The notes under the pieces are model-generated. The model had not been told where the DNA came from and made no database searches. It saw only the letters and a list, made by a program, of their open reading frames with translations. From assembly GCA_934589225.1 (NCBI GenBank), contig CAKTNS010000009.1, positions 1-61,641 on the forward strand: DNA of 61,641 nt. Reading direction: 5' to 3'. The stretch comes from an uncultured Oscillospiraceae bacterium. GTDB lineage: Bacteria; Bacillota; Clostridia; Oscillospirales; Oscillospiraceae. Shown here piece by piece: positions 16,380 to 25,497 of this stretch. Both the position numbers and the translations under genes were made by a program. Positions within the stretch are counted from its first letter, which is position 1; each line of letters begins with the position of its first letter.

Positions 16380-17549
16380 TTGAAATATTTACGCGGATAT
16401 CTGACCGCCGGGATCTTTGGGGCCATTACGGCGGTACTTATGGCCTATGGCAGGCGGTTTTCGGAATTGGTGGATATGATCTATCCCTATGTAACAAGAA
16501 CCGCCCAGACCATGCTGGCCCAATGGAGCGGGCAGGTGAGCTTTTGCCTGTGGCAGGTGCTGGCGGTGGCCCTGGGGGTACTGGTGCTGACCAGTCTGGT
16601 GCTGATGCTGGTGCTCAAGTGGAATCCGGTGCAGTGGTTCGGCTGGGTGCTGGCGGTGTGTTCCTGCATTTACTGCCTGCATACCGCGGCCTACGGCCTC
16701 AATTATTACGCCGGGCCCATTGCCGAGGACCTGCGGCTGGATACCTCCGCCTATACTCTGGAGGAGCTGACGGAGGCCACGGAGTATTACCGGAATCAGG
16801 CCAATGTCCTGGCAGCCCAGGTGCCCAGAGACAGCACCGGGGCCGTCAGCTTCCGGACCTTTGAGGACCTGGCTTCTCTTGCGGGAGAGGGCTTCCGGGT
16901 GCTGACCTATGAAAAGCACTACCCGGTCTTTGCCGGGTCTACCCAGCCGGTGAAAAAGCTGGGGTGGTCCAACATGTATACCTCCATGGGCATTACGGGC
17001 TTTACCTTTGCCCTGACGGGGGAGGCGGCGGTGAATCCCCAGGCGCCGGATGTGAGCCTGCCCTTTACCATGTGCCACGAGATGGCCCATCGGATGTGCA
17101 TCGCCTATGAGCGGGATGCCAACTTTGCCGCCTTCCTGGCGGCCGTCAACAATCCGGACACCCAGTTCCAGTATTCTGGCTATTTTATGGCCTACCGGTA
17201 CTGTCTGGCGGCCCTGAGCTCCGTGCCCGGCAGCGCCGCGGCGGAGGCCCGGAATCGAGTGGAATCCGGGGTCAGCGACTATCTGAAATTTGACATGATC
17301 CAGTACGATTCCTTCTACCGGACCCGGAAAAACGAGACCGCCACCAAGGTGGGGGACAAGGTGAACAACACCTATCTGCAAACCAGCGGCGACAGCTCCG
17401 GCCTTGCTTCCTACGGAGAGGTCTGCGATCTGCTGGTGAGCTGGCACATTCAGGAGATCCTGCTGCCCAGTCTGGCGGTGGAGGAAAACCCCTTTGATCC
17501 TCTGGACAAGACCCAGGTGGATCTGACGGGCATTGTCAACGCACGATAA
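16380..17549 (+). CDS. DUF3810-like membrane metalloprotein
   Basis: 389 residues. Two hydrophobic segments near the N-terminus (about 8-25 and 55-105, probably two to three helices), then a soluble domain with zinc-peptidase motif CHEMAHRM near residue 232 and a downstream ERDANFAAFLA, the third-ligand region of HExxH enzymes. These fit the DUF3810 family. Start: TTG eight bases after GAAGGAGGG; an upstream in-frame TTG overlaps the ribosome site. Protease activity is suggested by motif only; substrate unknown. It is 11 bases upstream of rsmG. Confidence 0.8.
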   Translation: MKYLRGYLTAGIFGAITAVLMAYGRRFSELVDMIYPYVTRTAQTMLAQWSGQVSFCLWQVLAVALGVLVLTSLVLMLVLKWNPVQWFGWVLAVCSCIYCLHTAAYGLNYYAGPIAEDLRLDTSAYTLEELTEATEYYRNQANVLAAQVPRDSTGAVSFRTFEDLASLAGEGFRVLTYEKHYPVFAGSTQPVKKLGWSNMYTSMGITGFTFALTGEAAVNPQAPDVSLPFTMCHEMAHRMCIAYERDANFAAFLAAVNNPDTQFQYSGYFMAYRYCLAALSSVPGSAAAEARNRVESGVSDYLKFDMIQYDSFYRTRKNETATKVGDKVNNTYLQTSGDSSGLASYGEVCDLLVSWHIQEILLPSLAVEENPFDPLDKTQVDLTGIVNAR

Positions 17550-17560
17550 AAGGAGACCGG

Positions 17561-18271
17561 ATGGAAATCAGAGAAGAGATGAAAAACGCCCTGGAGCAGG
17601 GGCTTCCCGGGTTTTCCCCGGAGCTGTCCCGGGAGACGAAGGACACCCTCTGCGCCTTTGGCGAAGCGGTGATCGAACAGAACAAGGTCATGAACCTGAC
17701 GGCCATTACAGCGCCGGACCAGGTGGCGCGGCTCCACCTGCTGGACAGCCTCACGGTGATGAACTGCATGGATTTAGAGGGCAAGACCCTCATTGACGTG
17801 GGCTGCGGCGCGGGCTTTCCCGGGGTGCCGCTGGCCATTGCCTGCCCCCACACCCAGGTAACGCTGCTGGACAGCCTGGGCAAGCGGGTCCACTGGCTGG
17901 AAACGGTGCTGCCCCAGCTGAACGTCTCCGCCCGGTGCGTCACCGCCAGAGCCGAGGAGGCAGTGACAGAATGCCGGGAGACCTACGACGTTGCCGTGAG
18001 CCGGGCAGTGGCCAGACTCAACATTTTGCTGGAGCTGCTGGCCCCCTATGTCAAGGTCGGCGGCGCGGTGGTGGCCCTGAAGGGTGCTGCCGCGGCGGAG
18101 GAGCTGGCGGAGTGCGCCGGGGCCATGAAAAAGCTGGGCCTCGAAAAGGAATCCGTGACCCACTTTGATGTGGAGGGCGCGGACCACGCGGTGATCGTCC
18201 TGCGGAAGATCGCCCCCACCCCCAAGGCCTATCCCCGGCGCTACGCCAAAATCAAGCAGGCCCCCCTGTGA
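17561..18271 (+). CDS. rsmG: 16S rRNA (guanine527-N7)-methyltransferase RsmG
   Basis: 236 residues, typical RsmG. SAM-binding motif LIDVGCGAGFPGVPLAI near residue 70, preceded by EQNKVMNLTAI and HLLDSL, both family signatures. It methylates G527 in the 530 loop of 16S rRNA, and loss gives low-level streptomycin resistance in other bacteria. In many Firmicutes rsmG lies with mnmE/mnmG near the origin; here it is coupled to a DUF3810-like gene and an SGNH cluster, an atypical place. Confidence 0.95.
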   Translation: MEIREEMKNALEQGLPGFSPELSRETKDTLCAFGEAVIEQNKVMNLTAITAPDQVARLHLLDSLTVMNCMDLEGKTLIDVGCGAGFPGVPLAIACPHTQVTLLDSLGKRVHWLETVLPQLNVSARCVTARAEEAVTECRETYDVAVSRAVARLNILLELLAPYVKVGGAVVALKGAAAAEELAECAGAMKKLGLEKESVTHFDVEGADHAVIVLRKIAPTPKAYPRRYAKIKQAPL

Positions 18272-18288
18272 CGAGAGAGGGCCGATGG

Positions 18289-19200
18289 ATGATCAAAAGA
18301 ATATGGGCCTGCGCCGTCTTTCTGGGGCTGCTGGCCTTGCTGCTGCTGGGGGCGGGCTGGGCCCTCTGCCCCAGGAGCAATGAGGGACTGCGGTTCCCCA
18401 CGGCCAGTGCCTTTGCGGCGGAGCCGGAAAACAGCTTTGATTATGTGATTTTGGGGGACAGCCTGACCCTTTACGCCCTGGCCCCCAAGACGATTCTGGA
18501 GCAGCAGGGCATCCCGGGCTACAACTGCTCCATCCCCCTGCAGACCCTGGCCCAGAGCAGAAGCTATCTGGAGCGGTTTTTCGGCTGCCAGTCCCCCAGG
18601 CTGGTGCTGCTGGAAGCCAATGTGCTCTACCGGGAGATGTCTCCGGCAGAGCCGGCCCTGGAGCGGGTCCAGTCCCGCTTTACGGTGTTCCGGGATCATG
18701 ACAACTGGAAAACCACCACCTTCAAAACCCTGATCCAGTGCCCCCGGTGGACATGGCGGCATGATGCCTGGGGCTATTATGAAAGCCGGAAGGTAGAACC
18801 GGCGGCCACGGAGCAATATATGACGGACCCCCAGGCCCCGGCCCCCATCCCGGAGGCCTCCAAAAGGATGCTGGAGTCCCTGGGCTCCCTTTGCCGGAAG
18901 CAGGGGGCCCAATTGATGCTCATCAGCGTGCCCAACGCCAAGGCCTGGAACCTGGAGCGCCACCGGAGGGTGGCGGCTCTGGCGGAGAAGCTTGGAATCG
19001 AGTACCTGGACATGAATCTGGAACAGGTGGGTCTGGACTGGCAGACCGACTGCCTGGACGGCGGCGACCACCTGAACGCAAGGGGCGCTCAAAAGGTCAG
19101 CCGGTATCTGGCCGACTTCCTGAAGAACACCGGCCTGTTCCCGGACCGGGAAGAACCCCGGGAAACAGCGGGGGCTTCGGCCGGGAAGGGAGGATCGTAA
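18289..19200 (+). CDS. Membrane-anchored SGNH-like protein 1 of 4
   Basis: 303 residues: N-terminal membrane anchor (about 5-28), then an SGNH/GDSL-like fold facing outside. LGDSLT near residue 60 carries the expected nucleophile Ser; CLDGGDHLN near 260 carries the Asp/His pair. Relatives are often acyl-esterases or O-acetyltransferase partners (DltD/AlgX-like), but I cannot place it closer. Chosen ATG follows AGAGAGG; an overlapping upstream GTG is less likely. It shares the pattern VLLEANVLYR and YHD/DHDNWK with its three neighbours. Ends TAATG, translationally coupled to the next gene. Confidence 0.72.
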   Translation: MIKRIWACAVFLGLLALLLLGAGWALCPRSNEGLRFPTASAFAAEPENSFDYVILGDSLTLYALAPKTILEQQGIPGYNCSIPLQTLAQSRSYLERFFGCQSPRLVLLEANVLYREMSPAEPALERVQSRFTVFRDHDNWKTTTFKTLIQCPRWTWRHDAWGYYESRKVEPAATEQYMTDPQAPAPIPEASKRMLESLGSLCRKQGAQLMLISVPNAKAWNLERHRRVAALAEKLGIEYLDMNLEQVGLDWQTDCLDGGDHLNARGAQKVSRYLADFLKNTGLFPDREEPRETAGASAGKGGS

Positions 19201-20174
19201 TGGGAAAAACAATGCGTTCTATCCTGTTTTTAGGGCTTCTGGGGCTGCTGCTTCTGGGGGCATCCTGGGTTTTTCTGCCCAAAAACAATACCGAGGCCGC
19301 TGGGATGCAGCGGCTGGAAAACTATGCCAGCGGCTATCTTTCCGAGCCGGAAAACACCCTGGACCTATTGGCTTTGGGTGACAGCATGACCGCCGCTGCC
19401 CTGGTGCTGCCGGAGCTGTGGGCGGATCACGGGTTCTGCGGCTACAGCGTCTGCGGCCCCAACCAGGCGCTGACCAAGGGACTGTACTATCTGGAACGGT
19501 TCACCCGGAACCAGACCCCCAAGGTGGTGCTGCTGGAGGCCTACGAGCTTTACCAGCCCATTTCCCGGGAGCTGATTTTAGAGGACCTGGGACTGCCGCT
19601 CATTCCCGTGCTGCAATACCACGACAGCTGGAAGCATGCCGGAGCGCTGGACCCCTTCTCTGTGCCCCATTATACAACTAAAAACCCGTACCGGGGCTTC
19701 TACGCCGACTTTGCCCAGGTGGGCGGCGGGGACACGGACTATATGGCCCGGGACAAGGAAGCAGAGATTGTAGACCCGGTATGTATGCACTATCTGAAAA
19801 AAATTCAGAGCCACTGCCAGGAAATCGGCGCCCGGCTGATTTTGTTCAGCATTCCCAGTCCGGAAAGCTGGGACTGGGGCAAGCACCTGGGCACCCAGGC
19901 CGCCGCGGAAGCGCTGGGGATCCCCTACCTGGATTTAAATGTGGAGGACCTGGGCATCGACTGGCAGACGGATACGACCGATGCCGGCATTCACCTCAAT
20001 TATCTGGGTGGCACCAAGGTCACGGCCTGGATGGGAGACTACCTGGCCGCCACCGGCTTGCTTCCCGACCGGCGGCAAGACCCGGCCTACGAGAGCTGGA
20101 ATGACGACCTGGAGCTGTTCCGCAGCTGGGTGGAAACGGACGTAAAGCCGGTGACGGAACAACCGACAACATAA
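19200..20174 (+). CDS. Membrane-anchored SGNH-like protein 2 of 4
   Basis: 324 residues, anchor about 8-28 ending in FLPKNNTEAAGM, a motif also near the anchor in copies 3 and 4. Catalytic-type motifs LGDSMT (near 60) and TTDAGIHLN (near 265) are present, with Asp-Ala replacing the usual Asp-Gly before His. The start ATG shares one base with the preceding stop, and GGGAGG lies inside the end of copy 1. C-terminal tail DRRQDPAYESWNDDLE is conserved in copies 3 and 4. Confidence 0.72.
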   Translation: MGKTMRSILFLGLLGLLLLGASWVFLPKNNTEAAGMQRLENYASGYLSEPENTLDLLALGDSMTAAALVLPELWADHGFCGYSVCGPNQALTKGLYYLERFTRNQTPKVVLLEAYELYQPISRELILEDLGLPLIPVLQYHDSWKHAGALDPFSVPHYTTKNPYRGFYADFAQVGGGDTDYMARDKEAEIVDPVCMHYLKKIQSHCQEIGARLILFSIPSPESWDWGKHLGTQAAAEALGIPYLDLNVEDLGIDWQTDTTDAGIHLNYLGGTKVTAWMGDYLAATGLLPDRRQDPAYESWNDDLELFRSWVETDVKPVTEQPTT

Positions 20175-20189
20175 CGGAGGGAAGTGCTT

Positions 20190-21140
20190 TTGAAAAAAAG
20201 AATTCTGTCCTGCACCCTGTTTTTGGGATTTTTGGCGGTGTTCCTCTGGGGGCTGAGCCTGTATTTCCTGCCGAAGAACAACACCCCGGAGGCGGGGATG
20301 GGGGATATTCTGGCCAACGGCATCCTGGCGGAGCCGGAAAATACCCTGGATTACCTGGTTTTGGGGGACAGTCTGGCCATGACCGGCGTGAATCCCTGGA
20401 CCCTTTGGCGGGACCGGGGCTATACCGGCTATGTCTGCGCCGCCACAGGCCTTGACCCGGAGGGGGCCGCCGGTTTTCTGGATACGGCCCTGAAGCATCA
20501 GCAGCCCAAGGTGGTGCTGCTGGAGGCCCACCAGCTGTACAAGGCCCTGACACCTCTGGAATCCGGGGCCCGGCGGGTCTCTCGGCTGATCCCGGTGCTG
20601 GAATACCACGACAATTGGAAATTCTTAAAGCCCGCCCAGGCCCTGCAATGTGTACACTGCGACAACACCATGGTGGAGCGGGGCTATTATCTGCGCAAAG
20701 CAGTCTCCCCCGCCGACCCCGGGGACTATATGGCCCCCCAGGATGGAAATGACCCCATCCCGGAGCAGAGCCTGCGGATTTTAGGGCGCATGGCGGACCG
20801 GTGCCGGGAGCGGGGCATCACCCTGGTGGTCTTCAGCCTGCCCAGCCCCGCCAACTGGAGTGACGCTGCCCACCGGGCGGTGGAAGAGGTTTCCGAAAAC
20901 ATGGGGCTACACTATGTGGATATGAACCGGGAGGACTTGGGGCTGGATTGGTCCCGGGATACCCTGGACGGCGGAGACCACCTGAATGATCAGGGGGCGG
21001 AAAAGGCCAGTGCGTTCTTAGGCTGCCTGTTGGAGGGCTACGGTCTGGAAGACCGCCGGGAAAATGAAAATTATGAGCGTTGGCACCGGGATTTTGAGCG
21101 GTTTACCGCCTTGGCCGCCGACGCGGAAGATACATTGTGA
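20190..21140 (+). CDS. Membrane-anchored SGNH-like protein 3 of 4
   Basis: 316 residues. Anchor about 4-25, then PKNNTPEAGM, LGDSLA near 60 and LDGGDHLN near 262. The TTG start is preferred: GGAGGG lies eight bases before it, whereas the upstream in-frame GTG is too close to the site. Same architecture as copies 1, 2 and 4, with local differences concentrated between the two catalytic motifs. Confidence 0.72.
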   Translation: MKKRILSCTLFLGFLAVFLWGLSLYFLPKNNTPEAGMGDILANGILAEPENTLDYLVLGDSLAMTGVNPWTLWRDRGYTGYVCAATGLDPEGAAGFLDTALKHQQPKVVLLEAHQLYKALTPLESGARRVSRLIPVLEYHDNWKFLKPAQALQCVHCDNTMVERGYYLRKAVSPADPGDYMAPQDGNDPIPEQSLRILGRMADRCRERGITLVVFSLPSPANWSDAAHRAVEEVSENMGLHYVDMNREDLGLDWSRDTLDGGDHLNDQGAEKASAFLGCLLEGYGLEDRRENENYERWHRDFERFTALAADAEDTL

Positions 21141-21160
21141 CAGGAAGGAGCATCCACTCT

Positions 21161-22123
21161 TTGGGAAAAAGAATACTGAAAGACGGGCTGTTTCTTCTGG
21201 TGCTGGTCCTGGTGCTGACGGCCATGGGTCCGGTGTTTCTGCCTAAGGACAACACCGCCGCCGCGGGGCGGCTGGATACAGACCCCACGGCCCTGCTGTC
21301 CCAGCCGGAAAATTCCATTGATCTGCTGTTTTTAGGGGACAGCGAGGCCTATTCCGGCTTTGTGCCCCTGGAGCTGTGGAAAAATCAGGGCATTGCCTCC
21401 TTTGTCTGCGCCAGTGTGGACCAGAAGCCCTATGAAACGGTGTGGTTTTTGGAAACCGCCCTGACAAAGCAGACCCCCAAGGCGGTGGTGCTGGAAACCA
21501 ATGTGCTCTACCGGGTCTATGCCCGGCGGGACCTGCTGGAGCCCTACGCCCAGCGGCTGTTCCCGGTGCTGCGGCACCACGACCGGTGGAAAATTCTAAG
21601 CCTTCGTGACTTGGAGCCGCCCCAATACACCGGGGCTTACCCGGACCGGGGCTACCACCTGCTGACGGCCGCAGACCCCTTGGAGGACCTGACGGGCTAC
21701 ATGGCCCCCATGAACGAATGGGAGCCGTTGAGCCAGGCCAATATGGCCTCCTTCCAAAAAATCTATGACCTCTGCGCCGAAAAGGGCATCCAGCTGATCC
21801 TTTACAGCGTCCCCAGCCCCATGAACTGGACCGTCCGGCGGCACAACACCATGGAGGACCTGGCCCGGGACTTTGGCATCGTCTACTTAGACGGAAACCT
21901 TCTGGACCTGGGCATCGACTGGACCACCGACACCTATGACCGGGGGGACCACCTGAACTACTGGGGCGCTCAAAAAAACACCGCCTGGCTCGGCGCCTGG
22001 CTCACCCAAAACTGCCCCCTCCCGGACCACCGGGAAGACCCCGCCTACGAAAGCTGGACAGAGGACTTAGAGACCCTTCCCCAGCGCATTCAGGAAAAAC
22101 AGGCTGGGGAACCGGAAGTATAA
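21161..22123 (+). CDS. Membrane-anchored SGNH-like protein 4 of 4
   Basis: 320 residues. Anchor about 6-26, PKDNTAAAGR, LGDSEA near 62 and YDRGDHLNYWGAQ near 265. Probable TTG start about 10 bases after GGAAGGAG; an in-frame GTG overlapping the stop of copy 3 is an alternative. Last gene before a strong terminator. No membrane-bound O-acyltransferase (MBOAT), the usual partner of such SGNH proteins, is found in the window. Confidence 0.72.
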   Translation: MGKRILKDGLFLLVLVLVLTAMGPVFLPKDNTAAAGRLDTDPTALLSQPENSIDLLFLGDSEAYSGFVPLELWKNQGIASFVCASVDQKPYETVWFLETALTKQTPKAVVLETNVLYRVYARRDLLEPYAQRLFPVLRHHDRWKILSLRDLEPPQYTGAYPDRGYHLLTAADPLEDLTGYMAPMNEWEPLSQANMASFQKIYDLCAEKGIQLILYSVPSPMNWTVRRHNTMEDLARDFGIVYLDGNLLDLGIDWTTDTYDRGDHLNYWGAQKNTAWLGAWLTQNCPLPDHREDPAYESWTEDLETLPQRIQEKQAGEPEV

Positions 22124-22167
22124 AAAAGAGGACATGCCCGCGGTGTTGTGGGGCATGTCCTCTTTTT
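22123..22167. terminator. Bidirectional terminator between the SGNH cluster and rloB
   Basis: AAAAAGAGGACATGCCC and GGGCATGTCCTCTTTTT form a 17-bp perfect stem with an 11-base loop. Confidence 0.92.
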
Positions 22168-22193
22168 GCTTATGATGGGAAAAAGGACACCGG

Positions 22194-22847
22194 TCATTGC
22201 AGGCTGCTTAAAAAGTCGATGGCCTCATACACCGTGGAAAAGGTCAGGCATTTTTGGCAGAGCCAGCGGTTCCGTTCGTCGGTATCCTCCAATCCGGGCA
22301 GACCTTCCGGCAGCAGATTGGATACCGTTTTTCTTCCGTTGACTACAGCGGTGGGGTAGTTTTGCGCGATCCTTCCCGTTATATCCTTGCTTCCTTTATA
22401 GTAATAGGGTTCCCTGGAGAGCAAACGCTCCATGACCCGCTGTTTTTCGGCAACGGTCTGAATGGGCGGCACATACAGCTCGTAATGGAGCAAAAGCCAG
22501 TATTCAATGCAGCCTGTCGTCATCAGAAGCCGCACCCGGATGCCGGGCTTTTTCCGAAGGGAGCGCAGGCGCTTTATGATTTTTTGCCGGGCATCCCAGG
22601 CGGTAATGTCCTTGGTCTCTACATCGAAAAAGAACCAGATTTCGTCTGTGACCTCTGCGTAATCCCGATATTTTTTATCCTTCTTGAAGCGGCTGTCCGC
22701 TTCCTCAAACAGCCCGGTGGCGCTGGGACGTTTGATAGAGGCCACATCCTCGAACTCCTTTTTCAGAAAGTCCACATAGGCCTGTTCGCTTTCCCCCTCG
22801 CAAAAAACAACGATATAGGGCTTTTTACGTCTGGTGGGCCGCGGCAT
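22194..22847 (-). CDS. RloB/AbiLii-like defence effector
   Basis: 217 residues of the RloB family: basic start RPTRRKKPYIVVFCEGESEQ, then WFFFDVETKD near residue 70 and GCIEYWLLLHYE near 112, the acidic and Glu/His motifs typical of RloB. RloB proteins are predicted Toprim-like nucleases and act with an AAA ATPase in AbiL-type abortive infection (AbiLi/AbiLii). The start codon overlaps the upstream ATPase stop by one base (TAATG), indicating coupled translation. Activity is inferred from the family. Confidence 0.85.
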   Translation of the reverse strand: MPRPTRRKKPYIVVFCEGESEQAYVDFLKKEFEDVASIKRPSATGLFEEADSRFKKDKKYRDYAEVTDEIWFFFDVETKDITAWDARQKIIKRLRSLRKKPGIRVRLLMTTGCIEYWLLLHYELYVPPIQTVAEKQRVMERLLSREPYYYKGSKDITGRIAQNYPTAVVNGRKTVSNLLPEGLPGLEDTDERNRWLCQKCLTFSTVYEAIDFLSSLQ

Positions 22848-24148
22848 TACTCCACCTCCTCAATTTCCAGGTCCGGGGTGGCACCGTATTTTCCGACGAG
22901 ATAGCCCTTGCGGATGTTTTCGGTGGTTCTGGTGGAGAAATCGCTGATGGTGTATAGCTCGGAGGTACCGACTTTATCCTTTTTGTCCGCAAAGTAGAGC
23001 TGATCCTTCCGCAGCAGTTCCAGGTTCATGAGCTCCGTATTGTGGGTGGTAAAGACGATCTGGGCGCCGTTGGGGTTGGCGGCCTTGCTTTGGAACTTGG
23101 AGAGGATATAGTTTACCAGCATGGGGTGGATTTCCCGTTCCAATTCGTCCACCAGCAGAATGCCCCCGGTCCGCAGGGCGGATTCAATGGCGGGAGCAAG
23201 GGCCATGAGCTTTCGGGTGCCGTCGGATTCCTCGGAAAGATCCAGGGCGTATACCGCCGTATCTCCGTTCCGATTTTCCCCCCGGTGGCTGGCTTTTGCG
23301 GTCATTTCGCCCATTTTCAGGCGGACTTCCGCATTGCTGGAGGATTCGGACAGGATATGCATAAACTGTATGAGGGCAGTCCGGACATTCTCCGGCAGGG
23401 TATCCGGCAGGGTGGTGTCATCTTCAATCTCCTGGCTGTTGAACTCAAACTGCATGTCCTCAATGCCCAGATCGGCGGCCTTTGCGTAATCGGAGATGGC
23501 CTTGAGCATATTTTTATCTTCGGAGTATTCCAGCAGCTGCCGGGGAATATCCGAATAGTCCCGGGAAAAAAATACCTGGTCCCGGAACCACTCCATGGCG
23601 GCGATACAGGGGCCGTCGTTCATAGTGCAGGCCACGGAAAAGAACAGTTGGTTTTCCGCGACTGCCCCGCCGATCAAAGAGCGCCGGGCTTTCTCTTCCG
23701 TAAATGAAAACGACTGACCCTTTCGCTGAAAAATCAGGGCCCGCTGACCCTTGGGGGCGTGGTAAAGATATTCCGTAAAAATCCGTTCCCGTGTGGCCGA
23801 GAAGCCGTACCAATAGCGAATGCCCCGGCAGGTATATTCAAAGGAAAACGCCGTAGGCTCGTCTTTGGAATAGTCGTTGAGGGCGAAGGGGTTCACGGGA
23901 ATAGCGGCGCGCTCGTGCTGGGTCCGCTGGGCGTTCCGGATGAACTGCACCGCCAGCCAAAAGGCCCGGATCACATTGCTTTTGCCGCCGCCGTTCTTTC
24001 CGTAAATCGCAATGGCGGGAAGGAGGTTTACCGTGGAGGACAGGGGAATGAGGCAGTTTTTAAAGGCCTTCAGACCGGTGGCTTCCATGGACAGGATGGC
24101 TTCATCCCGAAAAGAGCGATAATTCTGAAACCGAAATTCAATGAGCAT
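22847..24148 (-). CDS. RloA/AbiLi-like AAA ATPase
   Basis: 433 residues of the AAA15/AAA21 ABC-like ATPase class. N-terminal FRFQNYRSFRDEA strand, Walker A YGKNGGGKS near residue 48, Walker B ILLVDELEREIHP near 330, then TTHNTELM switch. Related to OLD/RecF-like ATPases that sense phage products and license a nuclease partner, here the RloB-like gene downstream. GAGGCGGTG ribosome site. The pair stands alone between a terminator and its own promoter, as defence modules often do. Confidence 0.87.
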   Translation of the reverse strand: MLIEFRFQNYRSFRDEAILSMEATGLKAFKNCLIPLSSTVNLLPAIAIYGKNGGGKSNVIRAFWLAVQFIRNAQRTQHERAAIPVNPFALNDYSKDEPTAFSFEYTCRGIRYWYGFSATRERIFTEYLYHAPKGQRALIFQRKGQSFSFTEEKARRSLIGGAVAENQLFFSVACTMNDGPCIAAMEWFRDQVFFSRDYSDIPRQLLEYSEDKNMLKAISDYAKAADLGIEDMQFEFNSQEIEDDTTLPDTLPENVRTALIQFMHILSESSSNAEVRLKMGEMTAKASHRGENRNGDTAVYALDLSEESDGTRKLMALAPAIESALRTGGILLVDELEREIHPMLVNYILSKFQSKAANPNGAQIVFTTHNTELMNLELLRKDQLYFADKKDKVGTSELYTISDFSTRTTENIRKGYLVGKYGATPDLEIEEVE

Positions 24149-24179
24149 AGGTTCACCGCCTCTATAGATGTTTATTCTT

Positions 24180-24208
24180 AGTATAGCACAGATTTTTTAG
24201 ATATACAA
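24180..24208 (-). promoter_or_regulatory. Promoter of the rloA-rloB pair
   Basis: Minus strand TTGTAT, 17 bases, TATACT, about 30 bases upstream of the ATPase start. Confidence 0.55.
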
Positions 24209-24407
24209 TCGAAATAATCACAAGATTTGATTTTATTGTGTGCATTCTCCAAAAAACATCAATTGCAGTTATAGCGGTCACCCTGGGAAACGGCATTTTT
24301 CACCGGGATAAAGAACGGTCCCCGGGATAAGGCGCTAGGCGCTGCCTGCCGCAAGCGGTGTATCCCCCGATTTTTCTTTTTTCATACAGGATTTTACCAA
24401 ACAGTCA
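24209..24407. other. Intergenic, no gene seen
   Basis: About 200 bases between divergent promoters. AT-rich on the rloA side; contains AAGGCGCTAGGCGCT near 24330. I see no gene, known RNA or strong hairpin. Confidence 0.5.
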
Positions 24408-24436
24408 TTGCAATTTTTCCCTTTCTGTACTAAAAT
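24408..24436 (+). promoter_or_regulatory. Promoter of galE
   Basis: TTGCAA, 17 bases, TAAAAT, 29 bases before the galE start; AAAGGAGG ribosome site follows. Confidence 0.75.
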
Positions 24437-24465
24437 ATAGATACCAATCAAAAGGAGGTTCTTTC

Positions 24466-25485
24466 ATGAAGAACGTACTGGTTACCGGCGGCGCCGGTTA
24501 TATCGGCTCCCATACTTGTCTGGAGCTGCTGGAAAACGGTTATGGCGTGGTCGTCATTGACAATCTGTGCAATTCCAACCCTGAAAGCCTGAATCGGGTG
24601 CAGAAGCTCACCGGCAAGACCCTGAAGTTCTATGAGGGTGACGTGCGGGACGAGGCCCTGCTGCATAAGATCTTTGCGGAAAATGACATTGACTGTGTCA
24701 TTCACTTCGCCGGTCTGAAGGCCGTAGGCGAAAGCGTCGCCAAGCCCTGGGAATACTATGACAACAACCTGAATACCACCCTGGTGCTGACCAAGGTCAT
24801 GAAGGAAGTGGGCATGAAGAACATCATCTTCTCCTCCTCCGCCACGGTTTACACCGCTGACAACGAAATGCCCCTGCGGGAGACCTCCCGTACCGGCGGC
24901 TGCACCAACCCCTACGGCTGGACCAAGTACATGACCGAGCAGATCCTCTCCGGCATCTCCCATGCGGATGACCAGTGGAGCGTGGTGCTGCTGCGCTACT
25001 TCAACCCCATCGGTGCCCACAAGTCCGGCCTCATCGGTGAAGACCCCAGAGGCATCCCCAACAACCTGATGCCCTACATCACCCAGGTGGCCATCGGCCG
25101 CCGGGAGAAGCTCAGCGTCTACGGCAACGACTATCCCACCCACGACGGCACCGGTGTCCGGGACTACATCCATGTGGTAGACCTGGCCAAGGGCCATGTG
25201 GCGGCTGTCAAGTACGTCACCGAGCACAAGGGCTGTGAGGTATTCAACCTGGGCACCGGCACCGGCTACAGCGTGCTGGATATGGTCAATACCTTTATGG
25301 AAGTCAACAACGTGAAGGTCCCCTATGTGATCACGGACCGCCGTCCCGGCGATATCGCCACCTGCTACGCAGACCCCGCCAAGAGCGCCAAGGTCCTGGG
25401 CTGGAAGGCTCAGGAAACCCTGGCCGACATGTGCCGGGATTCCTGGAACTGGCAGAGCAAGAACCCCCAGGGCTACGGAGTATAA
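24466..25485 (+). CDS. galE: UDP-glucose 4-epimerase
   Basis: 339 residues, standard GalE. NAD+ Rossmann motif VTGGAGYIGSHT at the N-terminus, catalytic SSSAT (Ser/Thr near residue 124) and YGWTK (YxxxK near 149), RYFNPIGAH near 178, and RRPGDIA near 290. It interconverts UDP-glucose and UDP-galactose (some relatives also the N-acetyl forms), feeding cell-surface glycan synthesis and galactose use. The strong promoter and ribosome site fit a housekeeping gene. It could process galactose freed by the alpha-galactosidase, but is not linked to that operon. Confidence 0.96.
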   Translation: MKNVLVTGGAGYIGSHTCLELLENGYGVVVIDNLCNSNPESLNRVQKLTGKTLKFYEGDVRDEALLHKIFAENDIDCVIHFAGLKAVGESVAKPWEYYDNNLNTTLVLTKVMKEVGMKNIIFSSSATVYTADNEMPLRETSRTGGCTNPYGWTKYMTEQILSGISHADDQWSVVLLRYFNPIGAHKSGLIGEDPRGIPNNLMPYITQVAIGRREKLSVYGNDYPTHDGTGVRDYIHVVDLAKGHVAAVKYVTEHKGCEVFNLGTGTGYSVLDMVNTFMEVNNVKVPYVITDRRPGDIATCYADPAKSAKVLGWKAQETLADMCRDSWNWQSKNPQGYGV

Positions 25486-25497
25486 CCAATGACAATG

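Noticed and set aside
17561..18271. Replication origin near rsmG
   Set aside because: No dnaA, mnmG, parA or cluster of DnaA boxes; neighbours are unrelated.
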